Below, one piece after another: positions 50,647-59,802 of a DNA stretch of 64,000 nucleotides. The stretch spans positions 40,863 to 104,862 of the forward strand of contig NZ_CAKTVU010000006.1 in the NCBI RefSeq assembly GCF_934630535.1, given 5' to 3'. The translations under genes were made by a program, and so were the position numbers. The stretch's first letter is position 1, and each line of letters starts with the position of its first letter. The notes under the pieces are model-generated. The model had not been told where the DNA came from. It worked only from the letters and a program-made list of their open reading frames with translations, and searched no databases. This DNA is from an uncultured Senegalimassilia sp. (GTDB taxonomy: Bacteria > Actinomycetota > Coriobacteriia > Coriobacteriales > Eggerthellaceae).

Positions 50647-50802
50647 CGGCTTCATGGCGCCTGCCAAGGGTCCACGTTGCAACGCGGACCCTTGGCATCT
50701 GTGCGGGTACGATTTCAAAGTAGCGATACACTGATGTAAGAGATGCGGCATATTCTCCGCAAATTTAAATTTCATCTCGCTGATCGCTAAATCTTGCGGT
50801 AT

Positions 50803-50850
50803 CATGAATTGCATATTCTTGATGGCAGTTACACTATTTTGCATATGCAT
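50803..50850 (+). promoter_or_regulatory. Two ARG-box-like operators upstream of argR
   Basis: CATGAATTGCATATTCTTG at 50803-50821 has the arrangement CATGAAT-N5-ATTC of known ARG boxes. TTTGCATATGCATCAAG follows about 20 bases later and contains the perfect palindrome TGCATATGCA (50840-50849). Pairs of such boxes bind ArgR hexamers. A TACAAT -10 lies at 50875-50880. The stretch 50647-50909 holds no gene. Confidence 0.7.
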
Positions 50851-50909
50851 CAAGAATCATTGGAGGAAACCGGGTACAATGCCCCATCTGGGGCGGGAAG
50901 CAACGGGGC

Positions 50910-51338
50910 ATGAGGAAACGGCAACAAAGACATGACGTGATTCGCGACATTATTCGCGATCGTAATGTCAAGACGCAGCGTGATCTTGCAAATCAGCTGC
51001 AGTCTGCCGGTTACGAATGCACTCAAGCAACCATTTCCCGCGATATCATGGACATGGGTCTCGTAAAATCTCGCGAGGGTTACTATGTCCTCCCCGAGGA
51101 AATGCGTCTTCAGCGCATGGTTTCCGAATTAGTTGAAGAGGTGCACGTCGCTGGTAATCTGGTTGTCGTGAAGACGTTCTCCGGCGGTGCAGCCGGCGTC
51201 TCTGCAGCCCTTGACAAGGCCAGTCTTCGTGGAGCGCTCGGCACTGTTGCCGGCGATAACACCATTATGATCGCAGCAGAAAGCCCCGAGGCTGCGGTGG
51301 AGGTCGAGCGAGCCATCGACCGTCTGCGACGACGATAA
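50910..51338 (+). CDS. argR: Arginine repressor
   Basis: 142 residues. An N-terminal winged helix (HDVIRDIIRDRNVKTQRDLANQL..CTQATISRDIMDMGLVK) and a C-terminal oligomerisation/arginine domain with GTVAGDNTIMIA. It represses arg biosynthesis with arginine bound. It sits between argD and argG with ARG-box-like sites on both sides, so autoregulation is likely. The start at 50910 has GGGAAG ten bases upstream. Confidence 0.95.
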   Translation: MRKRQQRHDVIRDIIRDRNVKTQRDLANQLQSAGYECTQATISRDIMDMGLVKSREGYYVLPEEMRLQRMVSELVEEVHVAGNLVVVKTFSGGAAGVSAALDKASLRGALGTVAGDNTIMIAAESPEAAVEVERAIDRLRRR

Positions 51339-51371
51339 TCGTCTGATTTTCCGTTGCAAAGACGGTTATCT

Positions 51372-51450
51372 TTGCATATTCCACGCTGTATTTACAAGTT
51401 GTTACATCCTTGCCTTGCGCTCAAACGTCAGTGCAATGCAAACGTATAAT
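51372..51450 (+). promoter_or_regulatory. argG promoter with partial ARG-like half-sites
   Basis: TTTGCATATTCC begins at 51371, AATGCAAA near 51435, and a TATAAT -10 at 51445-51450. The gene starts about 150 bases later, leaving a long leader. Half-sites resemble those before argR but are less symmetrical. Confidence 0.5.
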
Positions 51451-51597
51451 TCCTAAGGGATTACTGTAGTTTCAAGAAATTTCACTAGGGAAACTATCAT
51501 GTAACCAGGCAGTACGGGGCATACCTGTATCTTGTGGCACTCGTGGACCCAGCTCACCTTGTTGCAAAACAAATCGCAGACGAAAGGGCCGATTATC

Positions 51598-52932
51598 ATG
51601 GCAGAACAGAAAGACAAAGTCGTACTCGCATATTCCGGTGGTCTTGATACATCTTGCTGCATAAAATGGTTGCAGGATGAAATGAATCTCGACGTTATCG
51701 CCGTAGTCGGTGATGTGGGTCAAGAGCACGATGGCCTTGAGAAGGTCAAGGAAAAGGCATTGCGCGTCGGTGCCCTTGAGTGCATCGTGGTGGATATGCG
51801 CCAGATGTTCGCGCAGGATTACCTCACAAAGGCGCTTGCGGCAAATGCCATGTACGAGAACAAGTATCCGCTGGTGTCGGCGCTTTCCCGCCCTCTGATC
51901 TCGAAGCACCTTGTGGATGCTGCGCATAAGTTCGGTGCGAAGTATATTGCCCACGGATGCACGGGCAAAGGCAATGATCAGGTGCGCTTCGAGTCTAGCA
52001 TCACCATGCTCGATCCGTCGCTGAAGATATTGGCCCCGGTTCGCGAGTGGAATCTGCTTACCCGTCCCGATGAGATCGAATGGGCTCAGGCTCACGGCGT
52101 AGAGGTCGGGGCTACGAAGGATTCCCCGTACTCCATCGATGACAACCTGTGGGGTCGCGCAATCGAGTGCGGCGTTCTGGAAGATCCCTGGATCGAACCG
52201 CCTGCGGACATCTACACCATGACCGTCGACCCCATGCAGGCGCCTGATCAGCCCGAATATGTTGAGCTCACCTTCGCTCGCGGAGTGCCATATGCAATCA
52301 ACGGCAATCAGAAGAGCTATCTGGGAATCATTTACGAGCTCAACGAAATCGCAGGCAAGCATGGTTACGGTCGTATCGATATGATCGAGAACCGCTTGGT
52401 GGGAGTTAAAAGCCGTGAGTGCTATGAAGCGCCTGCGGGAATGGCGTTGATCGAAGCGCATAAGGCGCTTGAGGACCTGGTGCTGGAGCGTGAGGTGCTG
52501 CATCACAAGCTTGCGCTTGAGCAGACCTGGGCTAATTGCGTCTACAACGGCCAATGGTTCTCTCCGCTTAAAGAGGCCATCGATGCGTTCATGGCTTCTA
52601 CGCAGCGCTGCCTGTACGGCACCATCCGCTTGAAATTCTTCAAGGGCTCGTGCACGGTCGTCGGCCGCAAGTCCGCATACTCGCTCTACGATCAGGGCCT
52701 GGCAACGTATGACAAGGGAGACACCTTCAATCGAGACGCGGCGAAGGGCTTCATCGAGATTCAGACGTTGTCCACGAAAACCTGGGCGGTTAATCGTCGC
52801 CAGGAAGGGGCTCCGGCCGAGCTGTTCGATGCCCAAAATGAAAAGGGCCCGCTCAAGCTCGGGCGTTATGAGGCGGTCACGCCGTTGACCCGTCAAGAAC
52901 CCGCTGCTGAAACGCACAAGGAAACGGAGTAA
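51598..52932 (+). CDS. argG: Argininosuccinate synthase
   Basis: 444 residues. The PP-loop LAYSGGLDTSCCIKWL is at the N-terminus, GCTGKGNDQVRFE near 118, and YSIDDNLWGRAIECG near 180. It condenses citrulline and aspartate. AAAGGG precedes the ATG at 51598; the open frame upstream has no better start. The C-terminal ~45 residues extend beyond the usual ~400-residue enzyme. argH follows after four bases. Confidence 0.96.
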   Translation: MAEQKDKVVLAYSGGLDTSCCIKWLQDEMNLDVIAVVGDVGQEHDGLEKVKEKALRVGALECIVVDMRQMFAQDYLTKALAANAMYENKYPLVSALSRPLISKHLVDAAHKFGAKYIAHGCTGKGNDQVRFESSITMLDPSLKILAPVREWNLLTRPDEIEWAQAHGVEVGATKDSPYSIDDNLWGRAIECGVLEDPWIEPPADIYTMTVDPMQAPDQPEYVELTFARGVPYAINGNQKSYLGIIYELNEIAGKHGYGRIDMIENRLVGVKSRECYEAPAGMALIEAHKALEDLVLEREVLHHKLALEQTWANCVYNGQWFSPLKEAIDAFMASTQRCLYGTIRLKFFKGSCTVVGRKSAYSLYDQGLATYDKGDTFNRDAAKGFIEIQTLSTKTWAVNRRQEGAPAELFDAQNEKGPLKLGRYEAVTPLTRQEPAAETHKETE

Positions 52933-52935
52933 CCT

Positions 52936-54324
52936 ATGGCTCTCTGGTCGGGCAGGTTCACGGAAAACGTTAGCGAGTTCACGCAACGCTTCGGCGCTTC
53001 GCTGCCTGTAGATAAGGCCCTGTATGCGCAGGATATCGCAGGGTCGAAGGCTCATGCGAATATGCTGGCGAAGGTCGGCGTGATCTCCGAAGAGGATGCT
53101 CAGCAGATCGTAGCAGGGCTTGATCGCGTAAAAGCCGATATCGAGTCGGGTGATTTCTCCTTCGACATCAACGACGAGGACATCCATATGTCGGTGGAAA
53201 AGGCGCTAACCGCCGACATCGGCGATGCGGGAGCGCGCTTGCATACGGGTCGTAGCCGCAACGATCAGGTTGCGACGGATACGCGCCTGTACGCCAAGCA
53301 GCGTGCAACTGATTTAATGCGCGCCAACGTTGCGTTGCGGTATGCGCTCATAGGTCAGGCCGAGGCGAACTTCGATGTCATTCTGCCTGGTTATACCCAC
53401 ATGCAGCATGCGCAACCGGTTCTGTTCTCGCATCATATGTTGGCATATGTATGGATGCTTGCGCGCGATTATCGGCGGCTGCAGGCTGCACGAGATGCAG
53501 CGGATGCCTGTCCGCTGGGTGCAGCTGCGTTGGCTGGAACAACGTATCCGCTTGATCGGCAGATGACGGCAAGGGAATTGGGGTTCGCTTCGGTTATCCC
53601 GAATTCGCTTGATGCCGTGTCGGATCGCGATTTCCTTCTTGACTTGGATTACGCTTGCGCCGTCTCCTGTATGCACTTGTCGCGCTTGTGTGAGGAGCTG
53701 GTGCTGTGGTCTTCGTCGGAATTCGGCTTTGTCGAATTGTCCGATTCGTTTTCCACGGGTTCATCCATCATGCCTCAAAAGAAAAACCCCGATTTCGCCG
53801 AGCTGATCCGCGGCAAAACCGGTCGAGTGATCGGCAATCTGGTTTCCCTGCTGGTAACCATGAAGGCGCTGCCCCTTGCTTACAACAAGGACCTTCAGGA
53901 AGATAAATATGGGGCAATCGATTCGGCGAAAACGCTGGAAGATTGCCTGCAATGCGCCGCTGGCATGATAGAAACCATGCGCATAAAGCCGGAGAACATG
54001 CTCAAGCAGGCGAAACTCGGTCATTTGGCGGCAACGGATGTGGCCGACTATCTGGCGAAGAAGGGGCTTCCGTTCCGTCGCGCGCACGAGGTGGTAGGTC
54101 ATTTGGTGCTGCTGTGCGAGCAGCGCGGTTGCAATCTCGATGACCTGTCGTTCGATGATTTCAAGGCGGCAAGCCCGCTGTTTGAAGAGGATATCGTCAA
54201 GGCGCTCGATCTCTCCAGTATTGTGGCGGCCAGAACCACGGAGGGGGGAACGGGCCAGGCGGTCGTTGCGCAGCAGATGGAGAAGGCTAAAGCGGCACTT
54301 ACCGCGGATGAATCTTCGCTATAG
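52936..54324 (+). CDS. argH: Argininosuccinate lyase
   Basis: 462 residues. MALWSGRF at the N-terminus, TGRSRNDQVATD near 105, PGYTHMQHAQP near 155, and the superfamily signature GSSIMPQKKNPD near 280. It releases arginine and fumarate. GGAG lies between the two genes, so it is cotranslated with argG. Confidence 0.96.
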   Translation: MALWSGRFTENVSEFTQRFGASLPVDKALYAQDIAGSKAHANMLAKVGVISEEDAQQIVAGLDRVKADIESGDFSFDINDEDIHMSVEKALTADIGDAGARLHTGRSRNDQVATDTRLYAKQRATDLMRANVALRYALIGQAEANFDVILPGYTHMQHAQPVLFSHHMLAYVWMLARDYRRLQAARDAADACPLGAAALAGTTYPLDRQMTARELGFASVIPNSLDAVSDRDFLLDLDYACAVSCMHLSRLCEELVLWSSSEFGFVELSDSFSTGSSIMPQKKNPDFAELIRGKTGRVIGNLVSLLVTMKALPLAYNKDLQEDKYGAIDSAKTLEDCLQCAAGMIETMRIKPENMLKQAKLGHLAATDVADYLAKKGLPFRRAHEVVGHLVLLCEQRGCNLDDLSFDDFKAASPLFEEDIVKALDLSSIVAARTTEGGTGQAVVAQQMEKAKAALTADESSL

Positions 54325-54346
54325 GCGTTGCGTTTCAAAAAGTAAA

Positions 54347-54398
54347 AAGGGCGGTCAGGGGATGGGCGGTCGATTCCCTGACCGCCCTTGACTTTTTT
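54347..54398 (+). terminator. Terminator of argGH
   Basis: 14-base arms AAGGGCGGTCAGGG and its complement around a 15-base loop, followed by GACTTTTTT; flanking A- and T-runs also suit the other strand. Confidence 0.88.
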
Positions 54399-54472
54399 GC
54401 TACGAACTTGTGTGCTTTGGAAACCCCATTTCCGCCGATGGTACAATTACCGAAGTTTCTTGGAGGTGGTTC

Positions 54473-56746
54473 GTGGCTTCTCGATCGATAAAAAACAGGC
54501 CCAGCATTAAGAAAAAGCATCCCTTTGTCGGCCTGCTAGCATTTCTCAGCATTATTGCGGCAATTTGCGTGGCCGGTTGCATAGGAATCGTCGTTTTGGG
54601 TAATTCCTGGATCGGCGACCTGAAAACCTATGATGTCTCGGAGGTATCCGAGCTGAATTCGTCTGCGCCGACTACGGTGCTCGCATCCGACGAAACAACG
54701 CAGCTTGCGCGCTTCCAGGTTGAGAACCGCGAGCCGGTAGAGCTAAGCGGCATCAGCAAGTATGTGATGCAGGGCACGGTGGCAACGGAGGATGAGCGAT
54801 TCTACGATCATGGCGGCTTCGACCTGGTCGGCATTGCCCGAGCTGCATTGGTCACGCTTACCGGATCGGGCCGCGAGGGCGCCTCGACCATTACTCAGCA
54901 GTTCGTACGCAATACGGTGCTTGCTGACGAGATGAACGACATTTCGCTCAAGCGCAAGGTCCGCGAGATGTACCTGTCCGTCAAAATCGAGGAGATGTAC
55001 TCGAAAAACGATATCCTGCTCATGTACCTGAACACCGTCAATTACGGTTCTGGCGCATACGGGATCCAGGCGGCATCGCAGCGATATTTCTCCAAAGACG
55101 CAGCTGATTTGACGCTGGTGGAAGCGGCAACGCTCGTCGGCATCCCTCAATCGCCTACGTATAACAACCCTATCGATTATCCGGATAATTGCTATGCGCG
55201 TCGAAATCTGGTTCTCGATCGCATGCTGACGAACGGCTACATCACCCAGGAAGAGCATGATTCCGCAAAAGCCCAGGAGCTTGTGCTCAATCCTTCCGTT
55301 CCTTCTATGGATGGCATCGAGAAGTACCCTTACTTCACGAGCTACGTCAAAAACGTGCTGTCTGACGAGTATTCCCAGCTCGATGTGTTCAAGGGCGGAT
55401 TGACCGTCGTCACCACGCTTGACGTCGATACCCAAGAGGCTGCAGAAGAAGCCATCCGCGCGAAGGAAGAGGGCCTGAGCGATGCGATCAGCGGTTCGCT
55501 TGTGGCAATCGATCCTTCCACGGGTTTCATCCGCGCATTGGTCGGCGGTAAGGATTGGGATACGCAAAAGACCAACTTGGCAACCGGCGAAGGAACCAAC
55601 GGCGGTCGTCCTTGCGGTTCGTCCTTCAAGACGTTCACGTTGATCGCGGCGTTGGAAGAGGGCATCGATCCGCAAACCATGGTGGATTGTTCGTCGCCGT
55701 CGGTGATTCCTGACACCGGATACGATAGCTCCAATCCGTTGCAGAACATCAATAACATCAACTATGGAACCCGCAGCATCGCGCGTGCCTTCGCCGTGTC
55801 GTCCAACACCGGTTTTGTGCGTCTGCAAATGGCTTTGGGAACCCAAAAGGTCATTGATGCGGCGAAAAAGATGGGGATCACCTCCACGCTCAACGCGAAC
55901 CCGTCGCTGACGCTCGGCCAGTCCAACGTCACCATGCTCGACATGGCGGATGCGTATGCCTGCATCGCCAATGGCGGCACGAAATATGATGCGCAGCCCA
56001 TCCTCAAGATTTACGACAAGAACAACAACCTTATCGTGGACAACAGCCATCCTTCGGGAACGCAGGTCATTTCCGCAGAAGTCGCCCATGCGGCAACCGA
56101 GGTTATGAAGGGCGTCGTGAACACCTCCGAAGGTACCGGTACGCTGGCTAAGCTCGATAACGGCCAAGAGGTGGCGGCGAAGACGGGCACCTCCAGCGAG
56201 TATCATGACATCACATTCTGCGGAATCACGCCGCAGCTGTCCGTCGCCATCTGGTTCGGCGACCCGTCGAATCAGGAAACCATACCCACCGACGTCAGCG
56301 CGGCAGACGTGTTCAAGAAGTTCATGACGGCGGTGCTGTACGGGAAATCAACGGAAACGTTCCCTCAGGCGGCGAACCCCACGTACAAGGCGTTTTCGAA
56401 TGCCACATACCATGTTGGGACAACGTCCTCCAGCTCGTCTTCGAACAGCACGAATTCCTCTGGAAGCTCGACGAGCAACCAGAACGGCAGCTCCACTGGC
56501 TCGAGCAATAGCCAGTACGGCACCGTGAACAGCAACGGCAACTCCTATGGTGCCGGCACTGGCAACACAGGTGGAAACGCTTCAAGCGGTGCGGAGTCAA
56601 GTGGCGGCGCCGGAACCGGCGGCGACACGACGACTGGCGGTGGCACCGGATCGGCAACTGGTGGTGCTACCGGTGGTGGCTCCGCGAGCGGAGGGGGCGC
56701 GGTTTCCGGAGGATCGGCTGCCGGTGGTGGCGCGACAACCCAGTAA
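54473..56746 (+). CDS. Class A penicillin-binding protein, bifunctional
   Basis: 757 residues from a GTG at 54473 preceded by GGAGGTGG; earlier in-frame codons lack a ribosome site. A transmembrane helix (about 20-45) leads to the GT51 glycosyltransferase domain (ATEDERFYDHGG, EGASTITQQFVRN, KRKVREMYLSVKIEEMYSK) and the transpeptidase domain with SxxK in CGSSFKTF, SxN in VSSNTG, and KTGTSSEYHD. The last ~110 residues are Ser, Gly, Thr and Asn only, a surface-exposed low-complexity tail. Builds and crosslinks peptidoglycan. Confidence 0.93.
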   Translation: MASRSIKNRPSIKKKHPFVGLLAFLSIIAAICVAGCIGIVVLGNSWIGDLKTYDVSEVSELNSSAPTTVLASDETTQLARFQVENREPVELSGISKYVMQGTVATEDERFYDHGGFDLVGIARAALVTLTGSGREGASTITQQFVRNTVLADEMNDISLKRKVREMYLSVKIEEMYSKNDILLMYLNTVNYGSGAYGIQAASQRYFSKDAADLTLVEAATLVGIPQSPTYNNPIDYPDNCYARRNLVLDRMLTNGYITQEEHDSAKAQELVLNPSVPSMDGIEKYPYFTSYVKNVLSDEYSQLDVFKGGLTVVTTLDVDTQEAAEEAIRAKEEGLSDAISGSLVAIDPSTGFIRALVGGKDWDTQKTNLATGEGTNGGRPCGSSFKTFTLIAALEEGIDPQTMVDCSSPSVIPDTGYDSSNPLQNINNINYGTRSIARAFAVSSNTGFVRLQMALGTQKVIDAAKKMGITSTLNANPSLTLGQSNVTMLDMADAYACIANGGTKYDAQPILKIYDKNNNLIVDNSHPSGTQVISAEVAHAATEVMKGVVNTSEGTGTLAKLDNGQEVAAKTGTSSEYHDITFCGITPQLSVAIWFGDPSNQETIPTDVSAADVFKKFMTAVLYGKSTETFPQAANPTYKAFSNATYHVGTTSSSSSSNSTNSSGSSTSNQNGSSTGSSNSQYGTVNSNGNSYGAGTGNTGGNASSGAESSGGAGTGGDTTTGGGTGSATGGATGGGSASGGGAVSGGSAAGGGATTQ

Positions 56747-56781
56747 TATATGGTTTAGCAACAGGTAGAACAGGACCGAAA

Positions 56782-57291
56782 ATGGCTCATACGATGGTAA
56801 AACTGACGGCAACGGTTTGCGCAGCGGCGTTGAGCGTTGCCGTGTTGGGGGGCTGCACCTCTCAGCAGCAAACCTCGACGGCTTCGCAGGCGCAGTCGGA
56901 TAACCGCGCCTATATGACGCAAGTCAATCAAACCATGGAAACGCTGCATACCCGTTTGGATGGTTTTTCGGATGCCGTATCTCGCGGCGATGTGGTCACG
57001 ATGCGCACGCAGGCGGATAATGCCTTCAAAGCCCTTGATGAATTCGAGGGTCAGGAAGCGCCCGATGCCCTCAAAGATGTGAAGCAGTGCTACGTCGATG
57101 GCAGCCAGCAGTTGGAAAACGCCTTGAACGACTACATCCAGCTGTATACGGAAATCGACAGCGCGACGGATGCTCAGCCCTTCGATTGGTCTACATACGA
57201 CCAGCGTCTTGCCGATATCCAGTCCGCTTACAACAGCGGCATCGAGAAGCTGCAAGAGGGCGATAAGATCGCTGCCGATTTGCCGCAGTAA
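56782..57291 (+). CDS. Small lipoprotein of unknown function
   Basis: 169 residues. A signal peptide ends in VLGGCTSQ, a clear lipobox. The mature part is mostly helical and acidic (YMTQVNQTMETLHTRLDGFSDAV; LKDVKQCYVDGSQQLENALNDY), resembling a helical bundle. AGGA lies before the ATG. It lies 35 bases after the penicillin-binding protein gene in the same direction and may be cotranscribed, so a cell-wall role is possible but not shown. Confidence 0.8.
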   Translation: MAHTMVKLTATVCAAALSVAVLGGCTSQQQTSTASQAQSDNRAYMTQVNQTMETLHTRLDGFSDAVSRGDVVTMRTQADNAFKALDEFEGQEAPDALKDVKQCYVDGSQQLENALNDYIQLYTEIDSATDAQPFDWSTYDQRLADIQSAYNSGIEKLQEGDKIAADLPQ

Positions 57292-57349
57292 GGTCTTCTC
57301 AGGGAAAGAGCCTTTGCCCGGTCGCAAAGGCGTGTGGCGAATTACGTGA

Positions 57350-57398
57350 AAACCAAAACCAGCCCCGCGAGATGGTATCGCGGGGCTGGTTTTGGTTT
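57350..57398. terminator. Bidirectional terminator between convergent lipoprotein and PBP genes
   Basis: 21-base perfect arms (57350-57370, 57378-57398) around a 7-base loop, A-rich on the left and T-rich on the right. Confidence 0.93.
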
Positions 57399-57458
57399 GG
57401 CGGTTGTGGCATCGGCAGTCCGCTCCGAACCTTGCGCCAAGAACATCGAATCGACTTG

Positions 57459-59687
57459 CTAGTTGGTTTTCGGCCCGGTAGACAGCACGACCACCACCAT
57501 GCCATCGCTGGCAATGTATTGTCTGATCACGCTGTCTTTCGGTATGGTGCTCGAGTATTCCGTCACCGAGCCGGCCTTCCAGTCTTTCAGCAGCTCTTTT
57601 GCCTCTGCAAGCGTTTTGCCCGTAGCATCTGGCGGCGTTTTCGCGCTTGCGGTGCCGCCAGCTTGTGATGTGGTTGCGGTTTGCGAGCCTGAGGTTATCG
57701 CCGTAGGCGTTTGCTTGTCGGTTGATTTCTCTTCTTCGGCGCCAAGAGCCGCCTTCTGCTTTTCGTTGAAGGCATTGTTGTAGCTAGGGGCTTTGGTTTC
57801 GGGGAATTGCTCGACTGCCTTGCCTGCGCACGCGCGATCCATGAAGTCCTTCCACAAGGCGTTGCAGTTCAGCTGCGTGTCGGTAGCTATGCTACCGGCG
57901 GGATTGCCGATCCAGGTGGCCACGGAAAGCGACGGAGTGTATCCAACCAGCCAATGATCGGCGAAATCGGTCGAAGTTCCCGTTTTACCTGCGACAGGCT
58001 GGCCATTGTCAAGTTTCGCGTTTTGCGCCGTGCCGTCAGATGCTTCGAAGACCTGTCGAAGCACGTTGGTGGTTGCTCCGGCAACTTCTTCGCTTATCAC
58101 GCGTTTCGAGGTGTCGGCGGCCTCGTAGATGATGTTGCCGTCTTTGTCCTCGATCTCAGTGATCACAACCGGGTTGCGCTTGGTCCCGCCGCTTGCAAGC
58201 GTTGCGTAGGCGCTGGCCATATCGAGCGGCGTGACGCTGGCAACGCCTAGCGTCGTGGTGTACACCGTGCTCATCGGCGATTCGACGCCCAGACGTTCGG
58301 CCATCTCCGTTGTCGCCGCTTGCCCGATTTCCTCGGATAGGCGCAGGTATCCCGTATTCGCCGAAACAGCGGTGGCGCTTTGGATGGTGCGCACCCTGTA
58401 ATCGATGTTGTCGAAATTCTCGAACGTCTGCTCCCTGCCGTCGATCTCCTTGGTCATAGGGGAGGAGCAGTCGATGCGCGTTTGAGGCGAGATTCCCTTC
58501 TCTATAGCTGCGGCAAGCGTGAACGCCTTGAACGTCGACCCCGCTTGACGGCCTCCGCCGCCCGTTCCCGTGGCGATGTTCACCTGGCTGACGTCATAGT
58601 CGCCGCCCCCGACCATGGCTTCGACATAGCCCGTTGCGGGGTCGATGGCAACAAGAGATGCGTCAAGGTCTCCGCTCATGCGGGCTCGCTGCGCGGCACA
58701 TGCCGCCTCCGCGTTGTCTTGCAAGGAGGGGTTTAAGGTGGTTCGGATGGTCAGCCCGCCTTCGAACAGGCTGGCATACGAGCATCCGAAGGGGTTGTTC
58801 TCTTCCATAAGAAGGTTGCGCACGTAGCTGGTGAAATACGGGTATGCGTAAATGCCGTCCTCTGGAACCTCCGGAGCGGGGTCAAGGTTCAACGGCTCAG
58901 CTTGCGCGGCCTCGCACTGCTCCTGGGTTATGTCGCCGGCGGACAGCATTCGCTCGAGAACAAGGTTGCGGCGCTCCAGGGCTGCGTCGGGATACATTTT
59001 CGGGTTCAGGAACGTCGGCGACTGCGGAATGCCGGCCAAGGTGGCCGCTTGCGTGAGGCTCAAATCGGCAGCATCGGTTTGGAAATAGTTTTGCGCAGCC
59101 GCCTGTATGCCGTAGCAGCCATCGCCGTAGTTCACGGTATTCAGGTACATCATAAGCAGCTCGTCTTTGCTGTACTGCTTCTCAAGATCCATGGCCAGCT
59201 GCGCTTCGCGCACCTTGCGTTCGATCGATATTTCGTTTGCCTCTTGGGTGAGCACCGTATTGCGCACAAGCTGCTGCGTGATGGTGGATGCGCCTTCCAG
59301 GCTGCCTCCGGCAAGGTTGTTGACGAATGCGCGCGCAATGCCCGGGAGGTCAACTCCTCCATGTTGGTAGAAACGCACGTCCTCGGTGTCCACTGTGGCT
59401 TGTTTCACTAGGTTGCTGACCTGGTCTGATTCAACAGGATCGCGCTTTTCCAGCTGGAATTCCGCCAGCACCGTGGAGCCGTCGGCGGCATACATCACCG
59501 ATTCCCGTGCGTGGTTGGTGAAGTCGGTGTCCTCGATGGGCGGAAGGTCGTCGCACCAACCGTCCATTACCCGCAAGGCGCCCTTGACGCCCCAGTAGCC
59601 CGTGAAGCACAGGCATACAACGATAACCAGCAAAAGCCAGGCGGCGGCATGGGTGCGCATTTCGCGCTGTTTTCGTCTGAGTTTCAT
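57459..59687 (-). CDS. Class A penicillin-binding protein with C-terminal PASTA domain
   Basis: 742 residues. A basic N-terminus and one helix (about 12-35), GT51 domain (ATVDTEDVRFYQHGG, EGASTITQQLVRN), transpeptidase domain (AGSTFKAF, SANTG, KTGTSTDFAD), a Ser/Thr-rich linker, then a PASTA domain (PDATGKTLAEAKELL ... VVVVLSTG, about 680-740). PASTA modules bind uncrosslinked peptidoglycan. It is a paralogue of the enzyme at 54473. The TATAAT at 59694-59699 ends six bases before the ATG, so the mRNA is probably leaderless. Confidence 0.94.
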   Translation of the reverse strand: MKLRRKQREMRTHAAAWLLLVIVVCLCFTGYWGVKGALRVMDGWCDDLPPIEDTDFTNHARESVMYAADGSTVLAEFQLEKRDPVESDQVSNLVKQATVDTEDVRFYQHGGVDLPGIARAFVNNLAGGSLEGASTITQQLVRNTVLTQEANEISIERKVREAQLAMDLEKQYSKDELLMMYLNTVNYGDGCYGIQAAAQNYFQTDAADLSLTQAATLAGIPQSPTFLNPKMYPDAALERRNLVLERMLSAGDITQEQCEAAQAEPLNLDPAPEVPEDGIYAYPYFTSYVRNLLMEENNPFGCSYASLFEGGLTIRTTLNPSLQDNAEAACAAQRARMSGDLDASLVAIDPATGYVEAMVGGGDYDVSQVNIATGTGGGGRQAGSTFKAFTLAAAIEKGISPQTRIDCSSPMTKEIDGREQTFENFDNIDYRVRTIQSATAVSANTGYLRLSEEIGQAATTEMAERLGVESPMSTVYTTTLGVASVTPLDMASAYATLASGGTKRNPVVITEIEDKDGNIIYEAADTSKRVISEEVAGATTNVLRQVFEASDGTAQNAKLDNGQPVAGKTGTSTDFADHWLVGYTPSLSVATWIGNPAGSIATDTQLNCNALWKDFMDRACAGKAVEQFPETKAPSYNNAFNEKQKAALGAEEEKSTDKQTPTAITSGSQTATTSQAGGTASAKTPPDATGKTLAEAKELLKDWKAGSVTEYSSTIPKDSVIRQYIASDGMVVVVLSTGPKTN

Positions 59688-59693
59688 TGTTCG

Positions 59694-59699
59694 ATTATA
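59694..59699 (-). promoter_or_regulatory. -10 element placing the PASTA-PBP gene on a leaderless transcript
   Basis: A perfect TATAAT on the minus strand with six bases between it and the ATG, and no ribosome-binding site. The expected transcription start is the A of the start codon or the base before. Confidence 0.65.
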
Positions 59700-59802
59700 C
59701 TACCGTGGCTTTTTTCTTATGCTGTTGCAACTGGAATTAACAAGGCGGCTTTTGCCGCGTGGAACTTGCAGCTGTCTTCTCTACTCAATGGGGGTTGGAT
59801 AT

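Noticed and set aside
51472..53187. 571-codon minus-strand frame across argG and the start of argH
   Set aside because: It crosses two conserved plus-strand genes and their junction. No motif or ribosome site supports it.
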